From Pagrus major (Eukaryota > Chordata > Actinopteri > Spariformes > Sparidae): 64,000 bases of DNA. The position numbers were made by a program, and so were the translations under genes. Shown here one piece after another: positions 37,601 through 45,793 of the stretch. Every line of letters begins with the position of its first letter. The stretch's first letter is position 1. The stretch is from contig NC_133223.1 of the NCBI RefSeq assembly GCF_040436345.1, positions 20,034,613 through 20,098,612 on the forward strand, written 5' to 3'. The notes under the pieces were generated by a model that worked only from the letters and a program-made list of their open reading frames with translations, was not told where the DNA came from and did no database searches.

Positions 37601-38468
37601 TCTGATTAAAATTGCTCCCCCACCTGCACCTTTAATATTGTAAATATCACATTTCCGAGTTTGCATTTCTTTTCCAAAATTACATAAAGTGCTACTTTAA
37701 GCGCTCGAGGGATCTTTCAGCAACACCAGGAATGTTCAGCCGTCCGCTCCCAGGTAACATAATTGTTGACAGACGCCGTTGACACTTTATGATGTGACAG
37801 ATGTTTCAAAGGACCTGGCATGCTGGGCACTTAGAGCTTCAGTAGTGAGCCAGCCAGTGTCTGGACTCATAAAGTTGAAGGGGGGAGAAGAAGAAGACAA
37901 AAAAAAAAGCCATAAAAGCAATAATTTGCTGTGTGTTATGACTGCAGGTGTTTCCATGCGACTACACTTGGAAATTTACAGAAGCAGGTACTGGAGGCTG
38001 CTGGAAGCATTTATTATCTTGTAGTTTGGAGTCAAAGGAGCAGAAATGTGATGTTTGATAGGAGGCAGGGGGCTGGTTTCAGATTTAAGTGGCTCAATAA
38101 GCTGCAACTTAAATTAAAAAAAAACAAAACAAAGGGGGGTGGTTGAAAAGGAGTGCAACAGATGCAAACCTGTGTGCTCTTTTAGGTCGGAATAGCCCTT
38201 TTTTCCCCCAACAAAGAGCAGGCGTGCTGGACTAACAGAGGTCCAACCTACACACACACACACACACAGCTGTCCATGTCCCAGGACACTGAAGCATGGA
38301 GGGAACAAAGAGACAAACATTCAAAATGACTTTCGTGTTTTGTTTTTTTCTTACCAACACGGTTGCAAATCTTTCCTCCAGTTCACCTGGATCAGGCATG
38401 GGCAGTTTCAGAGGCATGTTGTGTCCTCTGAAATCAGTGTGCTGGTCCATGCTCCCTGCGTTCCCCAT
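1479..38468 (-). CDS. fmnl2: fmnl2 (formin-like 2), 5' six coding exons, partial gene
   Basis: Formin-like protein; family members nucleate and elongate actin filaments at lamellipodia and filopodia downstream of Cdc42/Rac. Joined coding exons are 38355-38468, 16238-16321, 12737-12817, 7491-7567, 3567-3650 and 1479-1634. They give 596 nt, about 198 residues, all with GT-AG borders and consistent phase. The protein starts MGNAGSMD; Gly2 fits the N-myristoylation site known for FMNL2. It then has the family signatures [44 protein letters not shown] and [14 protein letters not shown]. These cover the start of the GTPase-binding/FH3 regulatory region. The MGNAGSMD start and [14 protein letters not shown] favour FMNL2 over FMNL1 or FMNL3, as I recall those sequences. 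The FH1, FH2 and DAD parts lie beyond the left edge. The teleost copy (a or b) cannot be told. The ATG at 38468 has A at -3 and G at +4, a strong context. Confidence 0.95.
1635..3566 (-). other. fmnl2 intron 5
   Basis: AT-rich, with no coding signal. A teleost interspersed repeat fragment is at about 2495-2640. A short (GGT)n run is at 3438-3461. The remainder appears to be unique sequence. Confidence 0.7.
2495..2640. repeat. Teleost interspersed repeat fragment (ATGCTTTTATCCAAAGCGAC type)
   Basis: Contains the phrase ATGCTTTTATCCAAAGCGAC followed by TTACAATAAA, which I recognise as a very common fish interspersed repeat motif. Ends and family are not resolved. Confidence 0.55.
3567..3650 (-). 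CDS. fmnl2: fmnl2 coding exon 5
   Basis: Completes Gly119, then residues 120-146 and two bases of Thr147: [20 protein letters not shown] then SFAQYAV. Acceptor CCTCAG, donor GTAAGT. Confidence 0.94.
3783..3955 (+). repeat. Teleost interspersed repeat fragment (AAAGGAGACATATCATGCTC type)
   Basis: Starts TAAAGGAGACATATCATGCTC and continues with CCCTTTAAGGCCCCCCTCC and TCTGCTCTGATTGGTCAGCT, phrases typical of an abundant fish repeat. Appears truncated on the right. Confidence 0.6.
4030..4126. mobile_element. Possible hAT end fragment
   Basis: ATTATCGGTATCAGCC, ATTATCGGTTGTCGTATCGGC and a terminal-like GCATCCTTACATCTCTAC resemble the ATCGG-rich subterminal sequence and CATCCCTA end of the complete hAT element at 28766-29259. 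No partner end or target duplication found. Confidence 0.4.
5401..5530. promoter_or_regulatory. Candidate intronic enhancer core with palindrome CTAATCTAGATTAG
   Basis: Unique sequence rich in homeodomain-type cores. At 5434-5447 is a perfect 14-bp palindrome of two TAATCT half-sites; ATGCTAAT (POU-like) is at 5417-5424 and further ATTA/TAAT words follow. Function is inference only; conservation was not tested. Confidence 0.35.
7491..7567 (-). CDS. fmnl2: fmnl2 coding exon 4
   Basis: Residues 94-118 plus two bases of Gly119: [23 protein letters not shown]. Acceptor CCTCAG, donor GTGAGT. Confidence 0.94.
8575..8867 (+). repeat. TIR repeat family 1 copy (TTAGCATGCTAACCAGCTAG type)
   Basis: Carries TTAGCATGCTAACCAGCTAG, CTCCTGTGCTA, GCTAGCTGCACAGCT and the right end AGTTCTTACATATTGCACCT. 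The same order of words occurs at 41993-42353, with parts at 48791-49415 and 59930-60050, so it is a dispersed family. The left end of this copy is unclear. Confidence 0.7.
9239..9316 (+). repeat. (GAAGA)n pentanucleotide microsatellite
   Basis: About 15 uninterrupted copies of a 5-bp all-purine unit in fmnl2 intron 3. Confidence 0.98.
9627..9686 (+). repeat. (TCC)n/(TTC)n polypyrimidine tract
   Basis: About 16 TCC units followed by four TTC-type units, all pyrimidine on the plus strand. Confidence 0.97.
9804..9850 (+). repeat. (GAA)n/(GGA)n polypurine tract
   Basis: About 11 GAA units followed by GGA units, all purine on the plus strand. It has opposite strand polarity to the TCC tract 120 bp earlier, so the two could pair. 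Confidence 0.97.
11100..11735 (+). repeat. Degenerate AT-rich minisatellite-like region
   Basis: Short phrases recur many times: ACTTTTAGCTA, CTATTTCAA, TTTATCCATTAC and CAACTGCTACTTTTAGC. The spacing is irregular, about 25-40 bp. This looks like an old tandem array that has diverged. No coding potential. Confidence 0.6.
11930..12260. promoter_or_regulatory. Candidate intronic regulatory block
   Basis: Unique, non-repeat sequence between repeats. It contains GCAAATTGAATTATTCAGCG, TTGTTATTCTGGCAAAG and CCATTGGTTAATTTG, combining homeodomain and SOX-like words. Regulatory role is inference; conservation untested. Confidence 0.25.
12737..12817 (-). CDS. fmnl2: fmnl2 coding exon 3
   Basis: 27 codons (residues 67-93), [12 protein letters not shown] to DPAVTRK. 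Acceptor GACAG, donor GTGAGT, phase 0. A run of 11-12 T on the coding strand directly precedes the acceptor. Confidence 0.95.
12818..16237 (-). other. fmnl2 intron 2
   Basis: Mostly unique sequence with one short hAT-like element (13925-14142). No exon, RNA gene or microsatellite of note seen. Confidence 0.65.
13925..14142. mobile_element. Short hAT-like element
   Basis: Starts TAGGGCTGCTCGATGTCGAC and ends GCCCATCAGCCCAACCCTA, imperfect inverted termini of the TAGGGCTGGGCGAT type. Flanks are CAATATAT (13917-13924) and GAATATAT (14143-14150), a 7/8 match for an 8-bp target duplication. Its left 43 bp, reverse complemented, resemble 30508-30545. Confidence 0.65.
16238..16321 (-). CDS. fmnl2: fmnl2 coding exon 2
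   Basis: 28 codons (residues 39-66), containing [14 protein letters not shown] and ending WELICDQ. It lies between a TTGCAG acceptor and a GTGGGC donor, phase 0 on both sides. Confidence 0.95.
18353..18682 (+). mobile_element. TIR repeat (AAAGGTCCAGTGTGTAGG type)
   Basis: Left end GAAAGGTCCAGTGTGTAGG, right end GCTGGACCTTTAATT, inverted termini sharing AAAGGTCCAG. The interior carries GGGTCCTCTTCCACGGAGTC and GCCATGTTGCACCACCATG, phrases I recognise from an abundant percomorph repeat. Confidence 0.75.
19660..19684 (+). repeat. (CA)n microsatellite
   Basis: About 12 dinucleotide units in fmnl2 intron 1. Confidence 0.95.
21667..22036 (+). mobile_element. TIR repeat family 2, near full-length copy
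   Basis: Left end TTAAAGGTGCAGTATGTAG, right end ACATAGTGCCCCTCAA, imperfect inverted termini. The interior has ATGTGGCGGACCCTGCCACC, CTGAGAACAGCTTGTTTATT and AATATTTCTGAG. Related sequence occurs at 37255-37635, 39601-39836 and 55317-55520. Confidence 0.75.
26030..26273 (+). repeat. LINE-like 3' tail repeat (RTE-type, tentative)
   Basis: Shares a long stretch with 43560-43795: TTAAAGAAAGTGAGAAA, CCTGGATC, GTCTATTCTGGGC, then TCCGTTCAGTTATTTTTGTG and TAATCC..GCTGA. The mix of ACCAACCCACCAAC and GACAGAGGTAA resembles tails of RTE-type fish LINEs. Family assignment is from memory. Confidence 0.5.
28593..28606. promoter_or_regulatory. Inverted SOX-type motif pair
   Basis: ACAATAGCCATTGT: two ACAAT cores facing each other, the arrangement bound by SOXE dimers. 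It lies in non-repeat intronic sequence. Chance occurrence is possible. Confidence 0.25.
28766..29259. mobile_element. Complete non-autonomous hAT element with perfect target duplication
   Basis: Terminal inverted repeats TAGGGATGCACCGAT and ATCGGTGCATCCCTA, perfect over 15 bp. Identical 8-bp flanks GTCAGAAT at 28758-28765 and 29260-29267. Subterminal zones are packed with CATCGGCATCGGCC words at both ends. At 494 bp it has no transposase, so it would need one in trans. The intact duplication suggests a fairly young insertion. Confidence 0.93.
30508..30545. mobile_element. hAT-like terminal fragment
   Basis: GACTTCGTCATATGCCAATT then GACATTGCCCAACCCTAA matches, with substitutions, the reverse complement of 13925-13967. 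The other end of this copy was not identified. Confidence 0.5.
33134..34408. mobile_element. Complete non-autonomous hAT element, 1.27 kb, perfect target duplication
   Basis: Ends TAGGCCTGTCACGATAA and TTATCGTGACAGGCCTA are perfect 17-bp inverted repeats. The 8-bp flanks ATGCTCAT (33126-33133 and 34409-34416) are identical. Subterminal sequence is rich in CGATAA and TTATCG. The interior is GC-rich relative to the intron and holds a 92-bp tandem duplication. Reading frames inside are short and match no transposase I recognise. Confidence 0.92.
33606..33789 (+). repeat. 92-bp tandem duplication inside the hAT element
   Basis: 33606-33697 and 33698-33789 are essentially identical, starting AAGTGTCTGTCAGCCTGTCG. 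Because 92 is not a multiple of 3, the two copies read in different frames, arguing against coding use. Confidence 0.92.
36120..36420. promoter_or_regulatory. Candidate intronic regulatory block
   Basis: Unique sequence with no repeat signature, containing CAAATGATCG, CACATTAGGGTTTAAATGG and TGATTACAGCTCTAAATTC. Enhancer role is inference only. Confidence 0.2.
37255..37635. mobile_element. TIR repeat family 2: partial plus near full-length copy, head to head
   Basis: 37255-37368 matches the left part of the 21667 copy on the plus strand. 37369-37635 is a second copy on the minus strand: TTAAGGGGCACTATGTAG at the left, CACCTGCACCTTTAA at the right. It carries the ACAGCTTG, GTGGCAGAGTCCGCCACAT and TTTGTTTATTTAGT words in reverse order. 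Confidence 0.7.
38355..38468 (-). CDS. fmnl2: fmnl2 coding exon 1
   Basis: Residues 1-38, from MGNAGSMD to ERFATVL. It ends in phase 0 before a GTAAGA donor. The start codon context is AAACATGG, a good Kozak match. The exon is followed by a 22-kb first intron. Confidence 0.95.
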
Positions 38469-39032
38469 GTTTCCTCTGTGACCAACAACTTTTCACCCCC
38501 ACCCTCCTTCTCCTCTCCTCCTTCACTCTCCTCTCTTTCCCCACTTCTTCTTCTTCTTTTGAGGAGAAAGAAAATCTCCGCACGGCGATGAAAACAAACA
38601 AAAAAAAGACAAATATCCTCTTTGGTTTTTTCTTGCTCAGTCGCCCCTCACTTGCTCCTGAACAGCTTTTCTCCTGCTCACTTCTTCTTCTTCTTCTTCT
38701 TCAACATAAAGCGCATGTGAGGGAGGCAGCATAATGCGACGGGTCCCAGCAGCAGCAGCAGGAGCAGCAGGAGGAGGAGAAGCAGTAGAGGAGCCTCTGG
38801 GTGTTATGAGGCATTTTCACGGCGGACCTGGAAACTTGACTCGATCCCCCCTTCGCTGTTATCCGTATCTTGCACAATTTCGGCTCCACTCCCAGTCGGT
38901 AGTAATGACGACGAGCATGATTCACGCTTGTTGCAGTCTCCCCCCTCCGTCCGCCTGTGAGTTGTAGTGAGTGGAGCTGGCTCCTCTAATCCCTCCGCTG
39001 CTGACCGGCGCGTTTAAGGAGAGGAGGGGGCT

Positions 39033-39076
<44 letters not shown>

Positions 39077-39120
39077 AGGGCACACACACCGCGGCAGCAC
39101 ACACTCCCATACCCTCCCTA
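38469..39120 (-). promoter_or_regulatory. fmnl2 5'UTR/promoter region
   Basis: Sequence immediately upstream of the fmnl2 start codon. It contains pyrimidine-rich tracts (CTTCTTCTTCTT near 38546 and 38680-38700), a GC-rich stretch near 38,990-39,030 (GACCGGCGCGTTTAAGG) and a (CA)20 run. No TATA box or start site could be fixed, and an upstream non-coding exon is possible. Confidence 0.45.
39034..39074 (+). repeat. (CA)n microsatellite upstream of fmnl2
   Basis: About 20 uninterrupted CA units, roughly 570 bp upstream of the fmnl2 start codon. Confidence 0.97.
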
Positions 39121-39149
39121 CAATGAGCTCTTTCAGGGGTAAGCCTCCC

Positions 39150-39150
<1 letters not shown>

Positions 39151-39180
<30 letters not shown>

Positions 39181-39228
39181 CTTCTTCTTCTTCTTCTTCT
39201 TCTTCTTCTTCTTCTTCTTCTTCTTCTT
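39151..39228 (+). repeat. (CTT)26 microsatellite upstream of fmnl2
   Basis: 26 uninterrupted CTT units, so (AAG)26/(GAA) reading in the direction of fmnl2 transcription. All-pyrimidine mirror-symmetric sequence able to form triplex DNA. Confidence 0.98.
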
Positions 39229-39600
39229 GGGGCGTAGCTCCCAAAAGCTGTAGCCAAGGAGATGATATTTTTTTTATGTGTTGCATTGTGGTTCTTTGAG
39301 TCCAACAAACTTTGGGCAAACTGAGATGATTACATGTGCTCTGTGAAGTTATTAGCCTATTTACTCTATTGCATTTTATTGATTGTGGGGCTTTAGGAAA
39401 TAACAGCAGCAGAAGAAGAGCTAAAAGTAGAAATGCCACAGTCTAAAAATACTCCATTACAAGTTAAAGTCCTAAATTCACAGTGTTTTATCAGCAAACT
39501 GTACTTAAACTGTCAAAATTAAAAGTACTCATTATGCAGAAGGCTCCTTTCACAGTTTTTTATTATAATAATTAATATTGCTTGTATAAAAAAAACACTA

Positions 39601-39836
39601 TTAAAGGTGCACTATGTAGAAATTTTAATCAGAAGATCTTCATTGACTGATTTTAAACCTAATCAAACTAAATAAACAAACTCTCTTTGTTTCATGACTG
39701 AATAAAATGAATGAACAAAACAACTTGTCAAAAACGAGGATGGTGGCCGACCCGTCCTACAATCCCAAAGCATCAGTTTTTGATGAGATAGGAATGAGCC
39801 TCAAAATCGACTTTTTTTTTTAAAATAGCACCTTTA
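39601..39836 (+). mobile_element. TIR repeat family 2, shortened copy
   Basis: Starts TTAAAGGTGCACTATGTAG, ends ATAGCACCTTTAA. The first 120 bp match the 21667 copy; the interior differs and is shorter. Confidence 0.7.
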
Positions 39837-39919
39837 ACATCATGATTATTAGAAAGGGTAGGTAACGGTGGGGTAATCATGATGTAATGAGGGACCACTC
39901 CCTAACTACTAAATATGAT

Positions 39920-40667
39920 GACTCACTTTACTTGAGGGGGCACAGAAAGGGTAACTAGTGATTAAGTAATTAGGAATGAATGAGTTGGTACTAGTTTGTG
40001 CTGGTCAGTGACCGACTCACAGTTGATCAGGAACAGCTCATGAAGAAATAAGAAGTTATTTCAATTCACAGATACTAAAGAACTAATAAGTGCCTACTGA
40101 ATCATTTATATAGTATCTTAGAGAAGACTCTATAATAACACCATTAATAAATAGTAAATTAATAGTTATTTCACTGTTAACAAACAATAAAATGCTTTAT
40201 ATAAACTATTTATGAAGGAATTGTGTATTTTAAAGTTGCAATTGATGTTTATTATACTTTGTAAATTTGTTTGTATGTTTCATACTCTTTATAAATACTT
40301 TAATTGTTTATTAACAGTCAGATATCTATTGACTAAAGTTTGATTAACTGTATATGTACCATTTATTAATGCTGGTTATTATAAAGTATTCTCGTAACTC
40401 CCAGTCTGTTCTCTTGTAATTATCTCCTAGTTCATAAAGATTCATTAGTTATTACTGATTAACAGTACTAAGCTTTTACTTAGTGGTCTGTCATTACCTT
40501 ATGATTACTTTAACAGTACTTGCCCTTTTCTCGTAAGTGAAGTTTGTACTCTGTTTGTACAGTCCTTGAATCTGAATCATTCAGGAACTGAATGAAAATT
40601 GTTCCTCACTAGTTCTTTTTAACTACTCACCTTTCTGTGCATCATATTGTGAAGTGTTACCAAATAA
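39920..40667. mobile_element. AT-rich palindromic DNA element (GGTAACACTT type)
   Basis: The right end, reverse complemented, reads GGTAACACTTCACAATATG, then GCACAGAAAGGTGAGTAGTT. The left end has ACTTTACTTGAGGGGGCACA then GAAAGGGTAACTAGTGATTA. The two are imperfect inverted repeats. The interior is AT-rich with many ACTAGTTA-like words. The left terminus is eroded. Confidence 0.6.
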
Positions 40668-41509
40668 TAATAATGTAAATGTTAATGTACTTGTTCTTGC
40701 ATCGATAATCTCAGTTTATATAATTTACTTCTTCTTAGACGGCTGCATTAGAGGCTTTCATTGGCTCTTTAGCAAACTGAGAGATAAATCTAATTTATTT
40801 CATTTCTTTTTCTAGGATTAGATTCTAATACTTGGAGGGACTGTGTGATACTCTTGTCTCTAACATCTCTATCCAGTCAATAGCCTTGGGACAAAACCTT
40901 TATCAAACACACAGACAGGTCTTTTGTCCAGATTATATCTAAGGATTTTTGATTGCTGCTTCAGTTTCAGTGTCCTGGTATTGTGCATGCTGGCTCACTG
41001 TCACACTGCCACTGCTCACTGGGACAGTTGAGTAGAATGAAGCCATTGTTACTGTTATTACTAACAACTAAGACATGTAAAAATGTCTGATGTAGAAAAC
41101 TTGTGATGACTCAAAGAAATCCAAACTCCTTGCACAATCAACACTGCCACTTCATTTGTCCACTTGTATCATGAAGAAAAACTCACAACAATTATCATGT
41201 AACTACAATTTTATGATAACACAGTCACTGACACAACATCTCAACATGCATTAGGGTGAAATCTGATCTGCTGACAGGGTGGAGACCACATTACGCACAC
41301 GAGGGTGACATCAGCATGCAGAGCTCTGGAGACGATCCAGAGGTTCTCCTGATGCACAGTGGTCTCATTCAGGCTGCTGGGGCGGTTCAACTGGGGAGGG
41401 TGTCACACCGGAGGTCGCTGGCTGGATGCACTGAGGATGCAAAACACAGCTGACTGACCTCATATGATCATTACGTGTTCAGAGTTAAGTTGATTTGCTC
41501 TGAAGACCC

Positions 41510-41541
41510 CTCCTCCTCCTCCTCCTCCTCCTCCTCCTCCT
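41510..41541 (+). repeat. (TCC)n microsatellite
   Basis: About 10-11 TCC units in intergenic DNA. Confidence 0.95.
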
Positions 41542-41992
41542 CTTCCTGTGTTGTGCACTGTATGTACTGTAGACTGCATGTTTATCCACTTATTTACTTA
41601 GAGGATGCTGCTTATTCAAGCTGGTTATACATCAAGAATGTAATTACAGCTGTGAGGAAATGAGCTTAAAGACCTAAAATTAGAATGCAAATACAAATAT
41701 ATATTGGACCAGTGTTTAATTACATTTAAATTATGGTTGAAAATAAGAGTTACAAAATGGCTAATGTTTATGTAAAGTGTGCATATATTTTTTCAGTCAA
41801 AATCCTACAGAAATTAAGTGGATTTAACTATTTTGTCTTCATTAAGAAAATGTAAATATACAAGTTTTATTCATTTCAAGCCAATTAACCTTTAAATTTG
41901 TAATTTTTATTGTCAGAGATCTTCTAACTTGAAGTCTTTTGACCTGAAATGATGAGTTGGGTGAATGGACTGTCCAGGGTTCAATCAACTCA

Positions 41993-42353
41993 TTAAAGGG
42001 GCAATATTTAAGAATTTTAATTAAAAACTGTTTAAAATCATCAACAGAATTTGAAGTAACAACACTTTGACGTCATGATGTTTATTTATTGTGTTGCACA
42101 GAAGATAGCATGCTAACCAGCTAGCCCCAGCCAGTCCCGGTCTAAAACTCCTGTGCTAGCGGTGTAAATTCCAACGCACATCTGGTCCCCGAGCTTCCAG
42201 TCCGGACAACTAGCTGCACAGCTAACTGAGCTAACTAGCTAATGGCAACTACAGTTAGAGGCAATTAGCAGTAGTTTCTGGTAATATGCTGCTCCTGATT
42301 TGTTTTGAGTATGAATTAGACAGGTGGCCAGTTCTTGCATATTGCAACTTTAT
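41993..42353 (+). repeat. TIR repeat family 1, near full-length copy
   Basis: Left end ATTAAAGGGGCAATATTTAAG, right end TTGCATATTGCAACTTTA, imperfect inverted termini. The interior carries AGCATGCTAACCAGCTAGCC and CTAGCTGCACAGCTAACTGA. Best reference copy in the window for this family. Confidence 0.72.
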
Positions 42354-43492
42354 AATAAGTTTGTAACTTGACACTAACACATCAGTGTCCATGGTTCGCC
42401 TGTTTGGAAATCAAACCTGTAAAGGAAGGAGTGCAGAGTTTCATTCATCAAGAGATTCTAAGTTCATATGCAATTATGTCTTAAATACACAGAAGTCTAT
42501 GTTAATTATTCATATGAACATAAACTCACAGAATACACATTTGTTTTTAATGTGAAATAATAATTCCTTTCTTGTTCTAAATACATGTGAGTGGCTCAAT
42601 AATCCACCTATTATCTTGCCACAATAATAAACAAATGGAGCTTACTGTACGCTGACAGCAGAGCAGTGCATGGCGTCAGACAGACAATGAATGAGCTGTA
42701 AAACAATAACAATTATACAAAGTGTCTCTGCATTAACTGCAGTGAAAAAACAATCGAGGGTATGTGTTGCCTTAACAAGCGTCCCTGACACAGCTGATGG
42801 TGACCCACACAGCAACAAAAAACATAATGTGTCGATGGGACTCTTGCCTGCGTGTGTAATAATGATTCATTACTATCTTTGGCCCCGTCCCTCTTTCCAG
42901 GAGGCCTCTCAGGTTCAGTCAATCCTTGCAGGATATTTGGAAAATGGCACCATTAAGACAAAACAAAGCAAACTGTCATGAAATGGTTTAACCATGCATT
43001 AACATTTCACCAAACACAACATATATCCTTCCAAGAGGCTGTGCATCAGAAACCAGAGGGAGTGTGAGTGGCGGTGGGGGCACCTTGCAGCTGCATCTCT
43101 GAGAGGATTGGGGGAATATGAGAGGCTTCAGATATCTCCACCAGGAAATATAAAATGCAAAGGAGATGCCAAAAATAAAGGCAGCACAATCAGACCAGTG
43201 TGTGAGGAGCCTCACAGGGAGTTCATTTGGCCACACAGTTAAGTAACATCTGTGAAATGAAGTCCTCTTAAATAAGAGAAGACTCAGGGAGTTATGGCCC
43301 TCACAAGGCTGGAGTGGAGCAACAAATGTGTCTTTGTATTTTAATTTAAGGGCTGGAGACGTGTAGATCACGTGCAGTGATCCTCTGAATCATCAGAACA
43401 ATGACGCCCTCTAATGTGTGTAAAGTGTATTGCCTGCTGCGTCAGGTTGCTGAAATATAAACATATGAACTTTTTTCTAATATTTTCAGTAT

Positions 43493-44156
43493 AAAGGAAC
43501 AGTCAACCTAAAAAAATGAACACCCAGTCATTATCTACTCAATAGATGCCAATAGAAAGTTGTGGAAAAAACGCCCTATCTCGCAATGTTAAAGAAAGTG
43601 AGAAAACAATCCTGGATCAGTCCCTTTATTCAGATTTGCACCAAAGATTGAAGAGGTCTATTCTGGGCCAAGACCCGTCCTCCATCCAAGTATCATGGAT
43701 ATCCATTGAGTAGTTCTTGTATAATCCTGCTGACAAACCAACAAACCAACCAACATGGGTGAAGACATAACCTCCTTGGCAGAGGTAAAAATAGGTATGA
43801 CTCCTTACACCTTAGCTGGCATAATCCAAGTCTCCAGATCCCAAAGTGATTAGAGAAGATGTTATTTACACCTTAAGTCAAAATCTTCTGAAGTGGCTGT
43901 ATAAGCTTAACTGCACTTTGAAATATAAGGAACATCTTTTTTCAAATCAATTCGGGATCTCGAGGCTTCTGCAGTCTTGGATTATGTTTTGTTGTGTCCC
44001 CAATCTGCTTCAGTTTTAAAGGGAATATGCTACAGCGCTGTTTCACTGTGAAGCTCCAGAAATGTTTTATGGACGACAAAACTTCACGACTTTCCATCCA
44101 CATGAGGGTGAGTAGGTAATTAACTAAGGTCATTTTGGGGTGAACTTTTCCTTTAA
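43493..44156. mobile_element. Family 3 TIR element with LINE-like tail inside
   Basis: Left end TAAAGGAACAGTCAACC, right end GGTGAACTTTTCCTTTA, matching the ends of the element at 8-869. The piece at 43560-43795 is a copy of the repeat at 26030-26273 and probably a nested insertion. Confidence 0.7.
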
Positions 44157-44533
44157 TACCACAAACCTTTTCAAGGGAGACTATAATAATATCATCTTAT
44201 TCTGGGCTTGGACAGCTTGACCTGTTCCAAGGCCTCACATCTGGAGACAATGACTTAAGTTTCCACAGTAACATAAATTCAGTGGGCAGACTGTTTATTT
44301 GCACCGCTAGTTACATGAGACAGTGACCACAGATTGAGCCACCATGGTTAGGAGGGATCATTTCAACATGCAGTCAGGAGTCCTGCCTTTAACCTTTTAA
44401 TGGCGTCATTTACACCCAAGATGTGAATATTTTACATTTACACTGAATTCTGTAGCAAAAATATGAATTTTTATAGCAGATTCACAAAACTGGAAGGTCA
44501 TATATAATTCAAGAGGCTGAGTATCAAACTATA

Positions 44534-44539
44534 TTTATT
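44534..44539 (-). terminator. Candidate polyadenylation signal of sumo3
   Basis: AATAAA on the minus strand within ACAATAAATATAG, about 1.2 kb after the sumo3 stop. Confidence 0.5.
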
Positions 44540-45661
44540 GTATACAGTATAGGGACAACAAATAATGTACAAAAAAAGTGGAATATCTGCCAATGTGAAC
44601 TTTTAAAATGAAGGCGGACATTCTTATAAAACAAGATTTCTACCAACACACAAGAGTCAACACAAACTAAGCATCTGTCGATAATGTTTGGATAGATTAA
44701 TGGACAAATCGACAACACAGCATTGACTCAATGTTTGTTTATACAGTGAAGTATGAAGTATATATAAACGTAGATGAGCTCACTCAATATCTGCACCGGG
44801 AAAGGTGAATTATTTTTATTTTAAGTCCTGAAAAGAAAATGAATTTACACATCAAGAGAAGTTCTCCTGCTGTGCAACAACAAAGACCACTGCTACAGTC
44901 GCAGTAAACCCTTTACATCGATTTATATATTAACCAAAGCCTTTCATAAAAAGAACACTATTCATTTAGCTTTGTGGTCCAAAAACATTGCTGTACTTTA
45001 TTTCCATTCAGTCAAATCTGCATTGAGGGTGACAGTATTGAGGTAAACCATCCATATGGATCTTTATCTGCATTTTTCTTAGCAAATGTTGAAGGTAAAA
45101 TGGGCATGATACAACAAAGTCATTAACTGTTTATTAAACAAAAAGAGACAGCTAAAATGTACATTAGAAATATGGCATAGAGCCTTTAGCATCTATGGAG
45201 AGAAACCACCAGCTCCTTTCCAGCAGTTTTCCACATAGCAATCAATCAAGTACATGAATTAAAACTAGTTGAACCCATCCTGAATTTCAATGTTTACAAC
45301 AATCTGGAAAACTTAAACAAAAGAAAACAAAAAAAGATTTTGGCATGTAGTTCAGCTTATGGTTTATGAGACATGCAGGAGGTCATCTCAACATCAAAAG
45401 AACAGCGAGTTATTTTCATTATGAGCCAAATCTGAGCTGAGACGTGTCCCTGCCTTGGACAATTTCAAATCGTCCATTTATGCGACTAAAACATGTCTTT
45501 AAAAAAAAGTTACCCTGCATCTCAAAGTTAGGATTTGGCCCCAAATGAAAAACTCCTACTACCTTCTTTTATGTTGTGAGGAGCCTGACGTTTAGCCAAG
45601 CACAGTGGGGGAAAAAAAGAATGAAGTAAAAACAGAACAGAAATAAACAATTACAACATAG

Positions 45662-45693
<32 letters not shown>
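45662..45693 (+). repeat. A32 homopolymer (U32 in the sumo3 mRNA)
   Basis: 32 uninterrupted A on the plus strand, so a U tract starting 35 nt after the sumo3 stop codon. It could be a slipped homopolymer or the remnant of a retroposed tail. Confidence 0.97.
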
Positions 45694-45695
<2 letters not shown>

Positions 45696-45727
45696 TGTGG
45701 ATGTTCTTCCAAGAGTCCACGTCCCAC

Positions 45728-45793
45728 TTAAGAAAAGACTCCTCCCGTCTGTTGTTGAAATACATCAATAGTGTCCTCGTCCTCCATCTCCAG
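45728..45793 (-). CDS. sumo3: sumo3 coding exon 4 with stop
   Basis: [18 protein letters not shown] then VFS and TAA (45728-45730). Acceptor TTCCAG. Confidence 0.97.
   Translation of the reverse strand: MEMEDEDTIDVFQQQTGGVFS

Larger units (their letters stand above)
16322..38354 (-). other. fmnl2 intron 1 (22 kb)
   Basis: Holds two complete hAT elements (28766-29259, 33134-34408), several AAAGGT-type repeats, a LINE-like tail (26030-26273), (CA)n runs and large unique blocks. Open frames inside are short, lack recognisable domains, and none is flanked by convincing splice sites. Confidence 0.7.
39230..44519. other. Intergenic: fmnl2 to sumo3
   Basis: About 5 kb without a supported gene. 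It holds repeat copies at 39601-39836, 39920-40667, 41993-42353 and 43493-44156, and a (TCC)n tract at 41510-41541. Sequence at about 40.7-42.0 and 42.4-43.4 kb appears unique; nothing functional was recognised there. Confidence 0.6.
44515..45727 (-). other. sumo3 probable 3'UTR
   Basis: AT-rich, repeat-free sequence after the stop, ending shortly after AATAAA on the minus strand (44534-44539). The length, about 1.2 kb, fits vertebrate SUMO2/3 mRNAs. The end is inferred from the signal, not from transcripts. Confidence 0.55.

Noticed and set aside
38701-38925. 74-codon minus-strand frame upstream of the fmnl2 ATG as an alternative N-terminus or uORF
   Set aside because: It ends in a stop before exon 1, shows a Cys/Ser-rich low-complexity composition, and the MGNAGSMD start already matches the family.
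39014-39439. 141-codon minus-strand frame with a poly-Glu run upstream of fmnl2
   Set aside because: Produced by the (CTT)26 and (CA)20 repeats; it does not connect to the fmnl2 reading frame.
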